DNA from: Paraspadella gotoi
Lineage: Eukaryota > Chaetognatha
Assembly (NCBI GenBank): GCA_051294375.1
Contig: CM119265.1
Location: 26,914,517-26,978,516, forward strand
DNA length: 64,000 nucleotides
Direction: 5' to 3'
Shown piece after piece: positions 25,505 to 37,731 of the stretch. Below the pieces are notes generated by a model, which searched no databases, was not told the DNA's origin, and saw only the letters and a program-made list of their open reading frames with translations. The translations under genes and the position numbers were made by a program. How positions within the stretch are numbered: position 1 is the stretch's first letter; each line of letters opens with the position of its first letter.

Positions 25505-28500
25505 CCAAAGGGGACATGGAAATGGAAATGGAAATGGGCCAAAAGGGGGTCAATTGGAAAATGGAAATGGGAAATGGAAATGGGCCAAAAGGGGAGCATG
25601 GCATGGGAAATGGAAAATTGGAAATGGAAATGGGCCAAAGGGGAGACCCATGAGAATGGAAAGGAAATGAAATGGGCGCAAAGGGGGTTCTATGGAATGG
25701 AAATGGAAAATTGGGAAAAATGGGCCCAAAGGGGACATGAGAAATGGAAATGGAAATGAAAAAAATGGGCCAAAGGGGTCAATGGAATGGAAATGGAAAT
25801 GGGAAATGGGCCAAAGGGGAACATGAATGGAAATGGGAAAGAATGGAGAAAAATGGGCCAAAAGGGGACATGGAAAATTAATTGGGAAATGGAAATGGAA
25901 ATGGGCCAAAGGGACCAATGGAGAATGGAAATGGAAATGAAAAATGGGCCCAATAAGGGGTCATGGAAAATGGAAATGGAAATGGAAATGGGGCCAAAGG
26001 GGACATGAGAATGGGAAAATGGAAATGAAAATGGCCAAAAGGGGGTCATGAATGGATAATGGAAATGGAAATGGCCAAAGGGGACATGAAATGGAGAATG
26101 GAAATTGGAAATGGGCCATACAAAGGGGAATGGAAAATGGAAATGGAAATGAAAATGGGCCAAAAGGGGTCGATGGAAATTGGAAATGAAAAATGGAAAT
26201 TGGGCCAAAGGGGTCATGGAAATGGAATAATGTGAAATGGAAATAAATGGGCCAAAGGGGGTCATGGAAATGGAAAATGGAAATGGAATGAAAATGGAAT
26301 GATCGGGCTAGGAAGGGGACATGGAAACTGGAAATGGAATGGGACCAAAGGGGACATCTCGAAAAAATGGAATGGAAATGGAAAAAATATGGGGCAATAG
26401 AAGGGGACATGAAAATGGAAAGGATGAAATGGGAAATGGGCCAAAGGAGGACAATGGAAATGGAAATGGAAATGGGCCAAAGGGGTCATGGAAATGGAAA
26501 AATGGAAATGGGGGAAATGGAAAGGAATATAATGATGGGAAATGGGCCAAGAGGGGACATGGAAATGGAAATGGAAATGGAAATGGGCGCAAAGGGGACA
26601 TGGAAATTTGGAAAATGAAATGGAAATGGAAATAATGGAGCAAAGGGGACATGGAAATGGAAATGGGAAATGGAAATGAGGCCAAGGTCGGGAAAATGGG
26701 ATATGGAAATGGATAGGGAAATGGAAATGGGCCAAAGGGGACATGGAAATGGAAATGGAATAATGGGCCAAAGGGGGTCATGGGAAATGAATGGAAAATG
26801 GAAATGGAAAGGAAAATGATGGGCCCCCAAAGGGACATGGATGGAAATGGAAATGGGAAAAATGAAAAGAAATGGGCCAAAGGGGTCATGGAAATGATGG
26901 AAATGGAAATGAAATGGAGGAATGGGCCAAAGGGACATGGAAATGGAAATGGAAATGGATAATGGGCCAAAGGGGTCATGGAAATGGAAATGGAAATCCA
27001 GGTCATGAAATGGAAATAATGAAGGATGATGGTCAGGGGGACAGAATGGAAATGGAATAAATGATAATGGGCCCAAAGGGGACATGGAAATTTGGAAAAA
27101 TGAAATGGGCAAAGATATGGAAATGGACGGACATGGAAATGGCAAAGTTGGAAATGGAAATGGAAATGGAAATGGGCCAAAGGGGTCATGGGGAAATGGA
27201 AAATGGAAATGGAAATGGGGCCAAAGGGGACATGAAATGGAAATGGAAATGGAAATGGGCCAAAGACATGACAATGGAAAAATGGAGGAAATGGAAAATG
27301 GGGCGCAAAGGGGACACATGGAAATGGAAATGGAAATGGAAATGGGCCAAAGGGGTCCAATGAGAATGGAAGAAATGGAAATGGAAATGGGAAATAGGGC
27401 CAAAGGGGACTGGTGGCATGGAAATGGAAATGGAAATGGAAATGGGCCAAAGGTCATGGAAATGAAATGGAAAAAATGGGAGACATGGAAATGGAAATGG
27501 GCCAAAGGGGACCATGAAATGGAAATGGAAATGGGATGGAAATGGAGGAAATGCCAAATGGGAGAAATGGAAATGGAAATGGAAATGGGGGCCAAAGGGG
27601 TCATGGAAATGGAAATGGAAATGGAATGAATGGGCCACAAGGGGACATGGAAATGGAAATGGAAATGAAATGGAAATGGGCCAAAGGGGACATTGAAATA
27701 GGAAATGAAATGGGCCAAAGGGGCATAGGGAAATGGAAATGGAAATGGAAATGGGCCAAAGGGGTCATGGAAATGGGAAATGGAAATGAAAATGGGGCCA
27801 AAGGGGACATGGAAATGGAAAATGAAAATGGAAAAATGGGCCAAAGGGGTCATGGTAAATGGAAGGAAATGTTGAAATGGGCCAAAGGGGGTCATGGAAA
27901 TGGAAATGGAAATGAAATGGGCCAAAGGGGACAATGGATGAAATGGAAATGGAAATGGGCCAAAGGGGGTCATGGAAAATGGAAATAAAATGGAAATGGG
28001 CCAAAGGGGACATGGAAATGGAAATGGAAATGGAAATGGCCAAAGGGGACATGGAAATGGAAATGGAAATGGAAATGGAGTAATGGGAAATGAAATGGAG
28101 GGCCAAAGGGGATCATGGAAATGGAAATGAAAATGGAAATGGGCCAAAGGGGTCATGGAAATGGAAATGGAAATGAAATGGGGCCAAGGGGAATGATTTG
28201 GAATGGATAATGGAAAGAAATGGGCCAAGGGGTCATGGAATGGAAATGGAAATAGGAAAAAATGGGCCAAAGGGGTACATGGAAAACTGGAGAGAATGGA
28301 AATGGAAATGGGCAAAGGGGTCATGGAAATGGAAAATGGAAATGGAAATGGGCCAAAGGGGACAATGAAAAATGGAAATGGAAAATGGAAATGGGCCAAA
28401 GGGGACATGGAAATGGAAATGGAAAATGGAAATGGGGGGGCAAAGGGGTCATGGAAATGGAAAATAATGGAAAAATGGAAGCAATGGGCCAAGGGGACAT

Positions 28501-30345
28501 GGAAATGGAAATGGAAATGGAAATGGAAATGGGCAAGGGGACAATGAATGGAAAATGGAAATAGGGCATTGGAGAGAAGCGCCTAAGGGGACCATGTGGA
28601 AAATGGGAAATGGAAATGGGAGAAAATGGAATGGGCCTAAATGGGGACATGGAAAAAAATGGAAATGAAAAATGGATAATGGAATGGGCGCATAGAGGGG
28701 ACAATGGAAATGGACAATGGAAATGGAAATGGAAATGGGGCAAAGGGGGACTGGAAATGGAAATGGAAATGGGCCACAAGGGGACATGGAAATGGAAAAT
28801 GGAAATTGGGCGCCCGGGGGTGCATGGGAAAATGGAAGAAAATGGCGAAATGAAAAAAATAGTTTGGGAGGCCAAGGGGGACAAAATGGAAAATTGGAAA
28901 ATGGAAATGAAAAATGGGCCAAAGGGGTCATGGAAATGAGGAAATGGAAATGAGGTCCCAAAGGGAACAATGAAAATGGAAATGAGAAATGGAAATGGGC
29001 CAAAGGGGACCATGGAAATGGAATAATTGAAATGGGCCAAAGGGGTTGCATGGAAATGGAAATGGAAATGGAAATTGGGCCTAAGGGGATTCCCAATTGG
29101 AAATGGAAATGGAAAATGGGAAAAAAAATTTGGGGGCACAGAAAAAGGGGACATGGAAATGGAAATGGAAATGGAAGAAATGGAAATGGAAAAAAAATGG
29201 CCAAAGGGGTCATGGAAATTGGAAAATGGAAATGGAAATGGGGCCGCAAAGGGGACCATGAAAATGGGGAAATGGAAATGGAAAATGGGCCAAAGGGGTC
29301 ATGGAAATGGAAATGGATCGGGCCAGGGGTCATTGGAAATGGAAATGGAAATGAAAAAAAATGGGGGGGGCCCAAAAAAAAAGGGGGGGGGTTTCCATGG
29401 AAATGGAAGAATGGGAAATTGGAAATTGGGCCAAAGGGGAGCTGGAAAATGGAAATGGAAATGGGCCAAAGGGACATGGAAAGTGGAAAAGAAAATGGAA
29501 ATGGGCCTCCAGATAAAGGGGACATGGAAAAATGAAATGGACAATGGGCAATAGGGGACATAGGAAATGGAAATGGAAATGGAAATGGAAATGGGCCATA
29601 AGGGGACCATGGAAAATGGAAAGAATGGAAATGGAATGGAGATGGGCCAAAGGGGACAATTGGAAATGGATAGGTAAATGGATGTGACTAAAATGGGCGC
29701 CAACAGGGACATGGAAATGGAAATGGGGAATGGGCCAAAGGGAACATGGAAAAATGGAAAGGAAATGGCAAAGGGTGCATGGAATGGAAAATGGAAATGA
29801 AAAATGGGACCAAAGGGGGACATGGAAATGGAAATGGAATGGAAAATGGGGCCAAGGGGTCATGGAAATGGAAAATGGAAATGGAAATGGCCAAAAGGGG
29901 GAACATGGAAATGGAAATGGAATTGGAAATGGGCCAAAAGGGGACAATGGAAATGGAAATTGGAAATGGGCCAAAGGGGTCATGGAAATGGGAAAATGGA
30001 AATGGAAAAAAAATGGGCCAATAAGGGGGTCCATGGGAAATGGAAATGTGGAAATGGAAATGGCCAACTAAGGGGACATGGAATGGGAAAAATGGAAATG
30101 GAAATGGAAAATGGAAATTGGGCTGCAAAGGGGGTCATGGAAAAATGGAAATGGAAATGTGAAATTGGGCCAGACAAAAGGGGTTCTAATGGAATGGAAT
30201 GGTAATGAAGGAAATAGGAAATGAAGAATGGANNNNNNNNNNNNNNNNNNNNNNNNNAAAGGGGACATGGAAATGGAAATGGAAATTGAAATGGGCCAAA
30301 GGGGACATGGAAATGGATATGGAAATGGGCCAAAGGGGTCATGGA
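25505..30345. repeat. 4.8-kb minisatellite, (GGAAAT)n + GGGCCAAAGGGG(T/A)CAT
   Basis: Roughly 120 units of about 34-45 bp. Each unit has two to five GGAAAT hexamers followed by GGGCCAAAGGGG and TCAT or ACAT. Hexamer number and single-base indels vary. Because the unit lacks stops in most registers, it yields long spurious frames rich in His/Phe/Pro or Met/Glu/Trp/Lys. A 25-N gap lies at 30233-30257. Confidence 0.95.
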
Positions 30346-30429
30346 AATCTCCCAAGCCCGTTTCGAAAACCGTGACCCGTTCCATTCCCGGGATAGTTGC
30401 CATAAGCCCGCTACGCAATACTTACCTTC

Positions 30430-30556
30430 AAATTGTCAAATTGTCATTGTCTAATTGTCATTGTCTAATTGTCATTGTCAATTTGTCATTGTCAAATTGT
30501 CATTGTCAAATTGTCATTGTCAAAGTCAAATTGTCATTGTCAAATTGTCATTGTCG
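30430..30556. repeat. (AAATTGTCATTGTC)n short tandem repeat
   Basis: Ten or so units directly beyond the minisatellite. The equivalent in copy B is at 34502-34610. Confidence 0.9.
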
Positions 30557-30559
30557 GTC

Positions 30560-31408
30560 CAATTCTAATGTAATTTGCCTCCCGAGCGAGAGATTTCTCT
30601 TAAAAAGCTTGAATCTTTTGCCTTTGGCGATTATTGCCTCATATTTTGTTCTTGACTTTCTGTTTCTTTAGATGCTGAGATATCAACAATTCATTCGTCG
30701 CTCACGTCGCCACTCTTATACCCATTTCTGTAGTCACTCCTACGGCCGCTCCTGTGACCGCTCCTGCTACGATTTTTCACCACCCCCCCCCTGCTCGGCG
30801 ATCTCATCGCGGCTGGTTTTGTTTTCTGATTCGTTTACTCGCAAAAACCTTTGGAGAAGATTAAGAAAATATTTGAATTGATTAGATGAAAACGNNNNNN
30901 NNNNNNNNNNNNNNNNNNNNNNNNNNNNNNNNNNNNNNNNNNNNNNNNNNNNNNNNNNNNNNNNNNNNNNNNNNNNNNNNNNNNNNNNNNNNNNNNNNNN
31001 NNNNNNNNNNNNNNNNNNNNNNNNNNNNNNNNNNNNNNNNNNNNNNNNNNNNNNNNNNNNNNNNNNNNNNNNNNNNNNNNNNNNNNNNNNNNNAAAAAAA
31101 ATTAAAAAGAACAAATTTCCGAATTTCGAATTCATTAAGTTATGTTTCCCTTTCAATTTCCCCTTTTCGATTTCAAATCCACAGAAGCTAAAAAAAATGT
31201 TATTTTCTTTGGGTTATATCTGCATAGAGAGAGCATTTTTACTGGGAAGCGGTTATCGAAAAAAAGTCTTTACTGGATGATTTTTGGTCGGTCGGTCGGT
31301 CTATTCACTTTGTCGGTCCGTCGGTCCGCCCCCCCAATCTTGTCAGTAAGTCACTTAGATCATCTCAGAACATCGAATTATCATCAATTATGGAAAAAAT
31401 TGTCCGTC

Positions 31409-31440
<32 letters not shown>

Positions 31441-31935
31441 CGTCTCACCTTAGCTTTAAAAGCCAATTACTCATGATTGTATGGGGCGATTGACTTGAAA
31501 TTTTGTACATATGTGGGTAGGAAAGTGTGTGATTAAGCTGAAAATCAAGTTTCGATGGAATCGTCTGAGTGGAAATGAGTTTAAATGGAATTATGGTCAT
31601 CGTCTCCATCATTATCGTCGTTGCTTTGGTCGTGGTCAGTGATAAAAAGACCTAAAAACAAACATATAGGATCAAATAAATTAATTACCTAATTAATTAA
31701 TTAATTAATTAGCGCTAATGATCGTGTGCAGATCCGGCATTGTTTGCTCAAACTTGTTTTTAATAAAGTAAACATTATTTTATTCAATAATTTTTTTTGT
31801 TTGGAAGTCTTTATAATGCTATTTTTAGTAATCTTTATATATAAAAATAAATTGGTTCATTTTTTAGCTGACTGAAAAAATGGAAAGCTATTACGATTTT
31901 CTTTCTTTTTTCGTTGTTTTTTCTTTGCAGTTCCC

Positions 31936-31970
<35 letters not shown>

Positions 31971-32114
31971 NNNNNNNNNNNNNNNNNNNNNNNNNNNNNN
32001 NNNNNNNNNNNNNNNNNNNNNNNNNNNNNNNNNNNNNNNNNNNNNNNNNNNNNNNNNNNNNNNNNNNNNNNNNNNNNNNNNNNNNNNNNNNNNNNNNNNN
32101 NNNNNNNNNNNNNN

Positions 32115-32146
<32 letters not shown>

Positions 32147-32458
32147 CTCCCGGTAGCCAAATGTCGGGCGCCAAGCGATGAGAAGCAAAAATTCGCCAGA
32201 AGCAAAAAAAATTAGAAAAAAAGAGAAAAAAAAGAAAAAAGGAAGAAATAAAAAGGAAAAGATGGTGAGTTATCGTATTTCAAAATTTGCGAAGGAAACT
32301 TGAGAAAGATTTTCTCTCCTTTTTCAGTTCGACCTCAAACTGAGAGAAAAAACTTGGAAAAGCCAGAGAAAAAAAAATGTTTAAAAAAATAATTAAAATG
32401 GTTATAAAGTTGATCAAATTTTTAAAAAGTAAAACCATATATGTATACAAAACAGAAA

Positions 32459-32489
<31 letters not shown>
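30560..32489. other. Right part of block A
   Basis: 30660-30870 has a short open frame after a ttctttag, conserved as DNA in copy B but frameshifted there, so coding is not supported. 31286-31445 is GTCC/GTCT repeat, 31680-31715 TTAATTAA repeat, 31950-32143 CT repeat with a gap, and 32462-32489 GA repeat. Confidence 0.6.
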
Positions 32490-32496
32490 CCTCCAT

Positions 32497-32690
32497 TAAT
32501 TAAATCAAATATATTATTTCCGCCACTTACGCCGTCGTCCAATCCACGCGCCCGGTTTGAATCCGACGATCTCAAAAAATTCCCGCCAATCAGCGGGACG
32601 TCGACTCTAAATTTTCGAACGAATCAGAAACCTCGATTGTGACGGGGCCAATTAGGGAAAAAAGGAAAATCCGCTTGACCGAGATGTCGA
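32497..32690. repeat. Unit U, copy 2, between blocks A and B
   Basis: Near-identical to 16790-16975 but with many one-base insertions (for example gacgtcgactctaaatttt kept, cgcgcccggtttg expanded). Its placement right between A and B, while copy 1 lies 7 kb left of A, bears on how the block was duplicated or misjoined. Confidence 0.75.
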
Positions 32691-32691
32691 T

Positions 32692-34973
32692 GGGGGGGAG
32701 AGAGGGGGAGAGGAAGGGGAAGAGGAAGGGAGAGGGGAAGGGGAGAGAAGGGAGGGGAAGAGGGGAGGGGAAGGGAAGGTGGAAGGAAATGGAAGAGGGA
32801 AGGGGGAGGGGAAGGGAAGGAGGGGAAAGGGGAAGAAAGGGAAGGGAGAGGATAAGGGAAGGGGGAGAGGAAGGGGAGGGGGAAAGAGGAATGGGGGAGA
32901 GGAAGTAGAAGGGGGGAGAGGACAAGGGGGAGAGGAAGGAGGAGAGGGAGGGGAAGAGGGAAAGGAGCTAGGAGGGAAGGGGGAGAGAAAGGGGAAGGGA
33001 AGAGGGGAAAGGAGGAGAGAAAGAAGGGAAGAGGAGAGGGGAAGAGGGAAGGGAGGAGGGAGGGAAGGGGATTAGGAAGGGAGGAAGGGGATAGAGGGGT
33101 TTAGGTGGGGCGTAGGTTTTTTATTGGGGTTGGATGGCGTAAGTTAAAGATAGTGGAGTTGATGGGAGATATTGTCGATTGATGGATTAATTAACTTATA
33201 GACTAGTAGCGTGGGGGGAGGGACTAGGGTGAAGTCGCGTTTAGTCGTTATCCGAAAATGGGCGAGTCGAGTCTCTAATGAATTCGGGGTCATTTTTCAA
33301 CAAAGAAAAACAAAAGTAAATTGTAGAGGCGAAAAAAGAAAAAAAAAAAAAAATAAAAGAAAAAGAAAAAATCCTTAAAACCAGGTGTTTGACGGCGGAG
33401 GAGGGTAGGAGGGCAAAGGGGATGGAGGGAAAGGGAGGGCATTAGGGCCAAGGAGTCATCGAGCTTGGGAGGAAAAGGACAGAGGGCGAGGGGGCGAGGG
33501 GGCGAGGGGGCGAGGGGGCGCGACGGGGCGATAGGCGAGGGCCCGAGAGGGCCGAGGAGCGGGGGCGATGAGCGGCGAGTGGGCGAAGGGCGAGAGGGCG
33601 GGAGTGGGCGAAGGGCGAGGGCGAGGGGGCGAGAGGGCGAGTGGCGAAGGGGCTCGAGGGGGATTCAAGACGGGCGGCAAAGATTGACTCGGGCGGATTT
33701 GACAGACAGGCAGAAGGCGGGAAAATATTTGAGACGGCAAAGGTTTGTAGCGGGCAAAAGGTTTGTGGTGGCTAAAGGATTGTGACGGGAAATTTTGAGG
33801 AAAATAAAAGGTTTGAGGCTGTGCAGAATTGGGCGTGGATATCATTGCGGTAGCGTCGGGATTTTTTTTTTTGATCTTTGTGTTTTTAGCAAGGAATTGC
33901 CAAACTTCACACCCGCTATTTAAATTATTATAATTATTAAATTATTATTATAATTATTATAATATAATATAATTATAATAAAACGTAATATAAATTTATA
34001 TTCACCTTTTGAAGATTCCCTGAAATGATTGAAAAAAGTCATCAACTCATTAAATATTAGGTGCTGAAACTTTCCCAAGAAAATTATTTAATTGCAAATT
34101 ACTACAAAAAATCGGAAATCGGGAGAAGGCCAAAGGGTACATGGAAATGGAAATGGAAATGGGCAAGGGACATGGAAATGAAAAAATGGAAATGCGGCCA
34201 AAGGGTCCATGGAAATGGAAATGAATGGCCAAAGGGACATGGAAATATAATTGGAAAATGGGCCAAGGGGACATGGAAATGGAAATGGAAATTGGGCCAA
34301 AGGGGTCATGGGGAAATGGAAATTGGAAATGGCCAAAGGGGACATGAAATGAAATGAAATTGAAATGGCCAAAGGGGACATGTAAATGGATATGGAAATG
34401 GGCCAGGGGTCATGGAAATCTCCCAAGCCCGTTTCGAAAAACCGTGGACCCGTGTTCCATTCCCGGGATAGTTGCATAAGCCCGCACGAATACTTACCTT
34501 CAAATTGTCAATTTCATTGTCTAATTGTCATTTCAATTTTGTCATTGTTCAAATTGTCATTGTCAAATTGCATTGTCAAAGTCAAATTGTCATGTCAAAT
34601 GTCATTGTCGCGTCCAATTCTAAGTAATTTGCCTCCGAGCGAGAGATTTCTCTTAAAAAGCTTGAATCTTTTGCCTTGGCGATTAATTGCCTTCATATTT
34701 TTGTCTTGACTTTCTTTTCTTTAGATGCTGAGATTCAACAATTCATGTCGTCGCTTCACGTCGCCACTTCTTATAACCCATTTCTGTAGTTCACTTCTAC
34801 GCCGCTGCTTGTGCACCGCTCCTGCTACGATTTTCAACCACCCCCCCCTGCTCGGCGATCTCATCGCGGCTTGTTTTGTTTTCTTGATCGATTTTACTCG
34901 CAAAAACCTTTGGAGCAAGATTAAGAAAATATTTGAATTTGATTAGATGGAAAACGGCAGAGAGAAGAGAGAT

Positions 34974-35004
<31 letters not shown>

Positions 35005-35016
35005 AGACAGAGAGAC

Positions 35017-35047
<31 letters not shown>

Positions 35048-36082
35048 CAGGGAGAGTAGGAGAGAGAGAGAGGAGAGAGAGAAGAATATCTCATCCAAAT
35101 TCCGCGACTGAGAAATAACGAATTTAAAAAAAATAAACCAAAAAAAAAAAGAAAAAAAAATTAAAAAGAACAAATTCCGAACTTTTTCGATTCATTAAGT
35201 TATTTTCCCTTTCAATTTTCCCCTTTCGATTTCAATCCACAGAAGCTAAAAAAAAGTGTTATTTTCTTTGGGGTTATATCTGCATAGAGAGGAGCTTTTT
35301 ACTGGGAACGGTTATCGAAAAAATCTTTACTGGATGATTTTTTTGGTCGGTCGGTCGGTCAATTCACTTTGTCGATCCGTCGGTCAATTCACTTTGTCGG
35401 TCCGTCGGTCCGCCCCCCCAATCTTGTCAGTAAGTCACTTAGATCATCTCAGAACATCGAATTAATCATCCAATTATGCAAAAAAACTTGGTCCGTCTGT
35501 CTGTCTGTCTGTCTGTCTGTCGTCCGTCCGTCTCACCTTAGCTTAAAAAGCAATTACTCATGATTGTATGGGGCGATTGACTTGAAATTTTGTACATATG
35601 TGGGGTAGAAAAGTGATGTGTTAAGCTTAAAATCAAGTTTCGATGAATCGGGTCCGAGTGGAAATGAGTTTTAAATGGAATTATGGTCATCGTCTTCCAT
35701 TCATTATCGTTCGTTGCTTTGGTCGTGGTCAGTGCATAAAAAAGACCTAAAAACAAACATATAGGATCAAATAAATTAATTACCTTAATTAATTAATTAA
35801 TTAATTAGCGCTTAATGATCGTGTGCAGATCCGGCATGTTGCTCAAAACTTGTTTTTAATAAGTAACATTATTTTATTCAATAATTTTTTTTGTTTGGAA
35901 GTCTTTATAATGCTATTTTTTAGTAATCATTTATATATAAAAAATAAAATTGGTTTCATTTAGCTACTGAAAAAATGGAAAAGCTATTACGATTTTCTTT
36001 CTTTTTTCGTTAGTTTTTTCTTTGCAGTTTCCCTCTATCTCTCTCTCTCTTTTCTTCTTCTCCTTCTCTCTCTCTTTCCTCT

Positions 36083-36124
<42 letters not shown>

Positions 36125-36497
36125 TCCCGGTAAGCCAAATGTTCGCTGGCGCCAGCGATGAAAGCAAACAATTCGCCAGAAGCAAAAAAAATTAGAAAAA
36201 AAGAGAAAAAAAGAAAAAAGGAGAAATTAAAAAGAAAAGATGGTGAGTTAATTCGTATTTCAAAATTTGCGAAGGAAACTTGAGAAAGATTTTCTCTCCT
36301 TTTCGTTCGACCTCAAACTGAGAGAAAAAACTTGGAAAAGCCAGAGAAAAAAAAAATGTTAAAAAAAATAATTAAAATGTTATAAGTTGACAAATTTTTA
36401 AAAAGGTAAAAACCAATATATGTATACAAAACAGAAAGATGGAGAAGAGGAGACGAGAGAAGACGAGAGAGANNNNNNNNNNNNNNNNNNNNNNNNN

Positions 36498-36530
<33 letters not shown>
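32692..36530. repeat. Large duplicated block, copy B
   Basis: Same order of parts as copy A, with frequent one-base indels relative to it. It lacks the MITE-like insertion, has only about 300 bp of the GGAAAT minisatellite (34135-34420), and supplies sequence across copy A's gaps (for example 34960-35095 for A's 30895-31093, and the CT tract near 36045-36118). It has its own gap at 36473-36497. Confidence 0.85.
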
Positions 36531-36534
36531 TTGC

Positions 36535-36835
36535 AACATCGCGACAGAACATCCCGTTTGTTTATTCTCAATTCTCATACGTCATTGTTATTCAAAACAA
36601 TTGTATCAAATTTCTCCATCGAGGTCAGACACGTCTTGTTTTGGTAAACGTCTAACCCCGAATACCAAGTAACATAAATAAATAAAAATAATTAGAAATA
36701 TATAGAAATATATAGAAATCCTCGATTATAACTTTATTTAATTTCTGCAAATCAGACGAGGACCAATCGGGAAGCATCATTTCCTACAATCAAAATAATT
36801 TTGACCAATCACTTTTGCAGTATTTCTCTATCAGT
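36535..36835. other. Intergenic DNA beyond block B
   Basis: Contains a TAGAAATATA short repeat (36690-36720) and the first of several CCAAT boxes (gaccaatcgg, gaccaatcac). No gene seen. Confidence 0.4.
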
Positions 36836-36839
36836 GAAT

Positions 36840-37195
36840 CTGATCAACAAAGACGATGATTTCCGCCAATCAGATTAACAAAAACGCTTTCCGCCCAATC
36901 AGATTAACAAAAAGGATTTCCGCCAACAGATTAACAAAAACGCTTTCCGCCAATGCAGATAAGCAAAAGGATTTCCGCAACGCATTACAAAGTGAATATT
37001 AACAAAAACGCTTTCGCCAATCAGATTACAAAAACCTTTCAATAATAACAAAAGGACTTTCGCGCCAATCAGATTATAACAAAAACGGCTTTCCGCCAAT
37101 CAGATTAACAAAAAGGATTTCGCCAATAGATTAACAAAAAGGATTTCCGCCAATCAGATTAACGAAGACGACGACTTCCGCCAATCAACGACTAG
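36840..37195. repeat. CCAAT-rich minisatellite, about 26-28 bp unit
   Basis: About 12 imperfect units of TTTCCGCCAATCAGATTAAC plus AAAAACGC or AAAAAGGA. Every intact unit carries GCCAATCAG, the NF-Y (CCAAT) binding core, in the same orientation. Units near 36960-37060 have indels typical of uncorrected reads. Confidence 0.85.
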
Positions 37196-37264
37196 ACGAT
37201 CGTCTTCAGCGAAGTTTTGACGTTTTCCCGTAAAAACAAACGCCGCAAAAACGATCCTCGTTAA

Positions 37265-37395
37265 AAGCGGAGGGGGTTGCGGAATTGTGGAATGTGGAGG
37301 GAGTGGACGAGGATGTGGAGGGAGTGGAAGAGGATGTGGAAGGTGGAGGGAGTGGACGAAGATGTGGATTGTGGAGGGATCGGACGAGGAAGTGT
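37265..37395. repeat. GTGGAGGGAGTGGACGAGGAT short tandem repeat
   Basis: Five or so units of about 24 bp. A related tggaggaggacgtggga stretch lies at 300-350. Confidence 0.75.
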
Positions 37396-37731
37396 GTAAA
37401 CTGCATTATTAAAAAAATATTTTCAGTCATTTTCTGAGCCTAACCAGTTATCAATGGCTTCGATGTACATAACTTGTACGTATTTACGTATTAGTTCAAT
37501 GTTTTATTCACATTCTGCTCCTTTTATCTTTCCCCAGCCTCTCACCGAGTCCAGCATCAACAATCTACATCTCTCCTCCAGCCCCAACAGTTTCTTTCAT
37601 TCCCCTCAAAAGAGAATCATCTATTTCCTTTCATTCATCCCACTCATTTCTTATTCTCCTCCCATTTTCATTTCCTATATCTTTTAAGTCATCAACTCAA
37701 TTCGTTTAACCTGAGGCTCAGAGTTAATTCT

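Larger units (their letters stand above)
23462..32489. repeat. Large duplicated block, copy A
   Basis: Matches copy B (32692-36530) in order: GGGGAGAGGAAG purine tract (23465-23850), spacer ending gagatattgtc, the gtcgcgtttagtcgtt segment, GGGCGAGG tract, an AT-rich ttataattatta spacer, the GGAAAT minisatellite, a CAAATTGTCATTGT repeat, a gap, GTCC/GTCT repeats, ttaattaattaatta, a CT repeat and a final GA repeat. Copy A additionally contains a MITE-like element (23953-24605) and a far longer minisatellite. Gaps are at 25068-25092, 30233-30257, 30895-31093 and 31971-32114. No protein gene is supported inside. Confidence 0.85.

Noticed and set aside
25550-30418. Very long open frames (up to 668 codons) on both strands
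   Set aside because: They are translations of the GGAAAT/GGGCCAAAGGGG minisatellite, open in several frames at once, with no start, splice or codon pattern of a gene.
30672-30881. Short gene after ttctttag, present in both blocks
   Set aside because: The frame is broken by indels in block B and has no partner exons.
36840-37195. CRISPR array
   Set aside because: Units are contiguous without distinct spacers, and the context is a eukaryotic genome; same for the arrays at 56.4, 58.5 and 59.5 kb.
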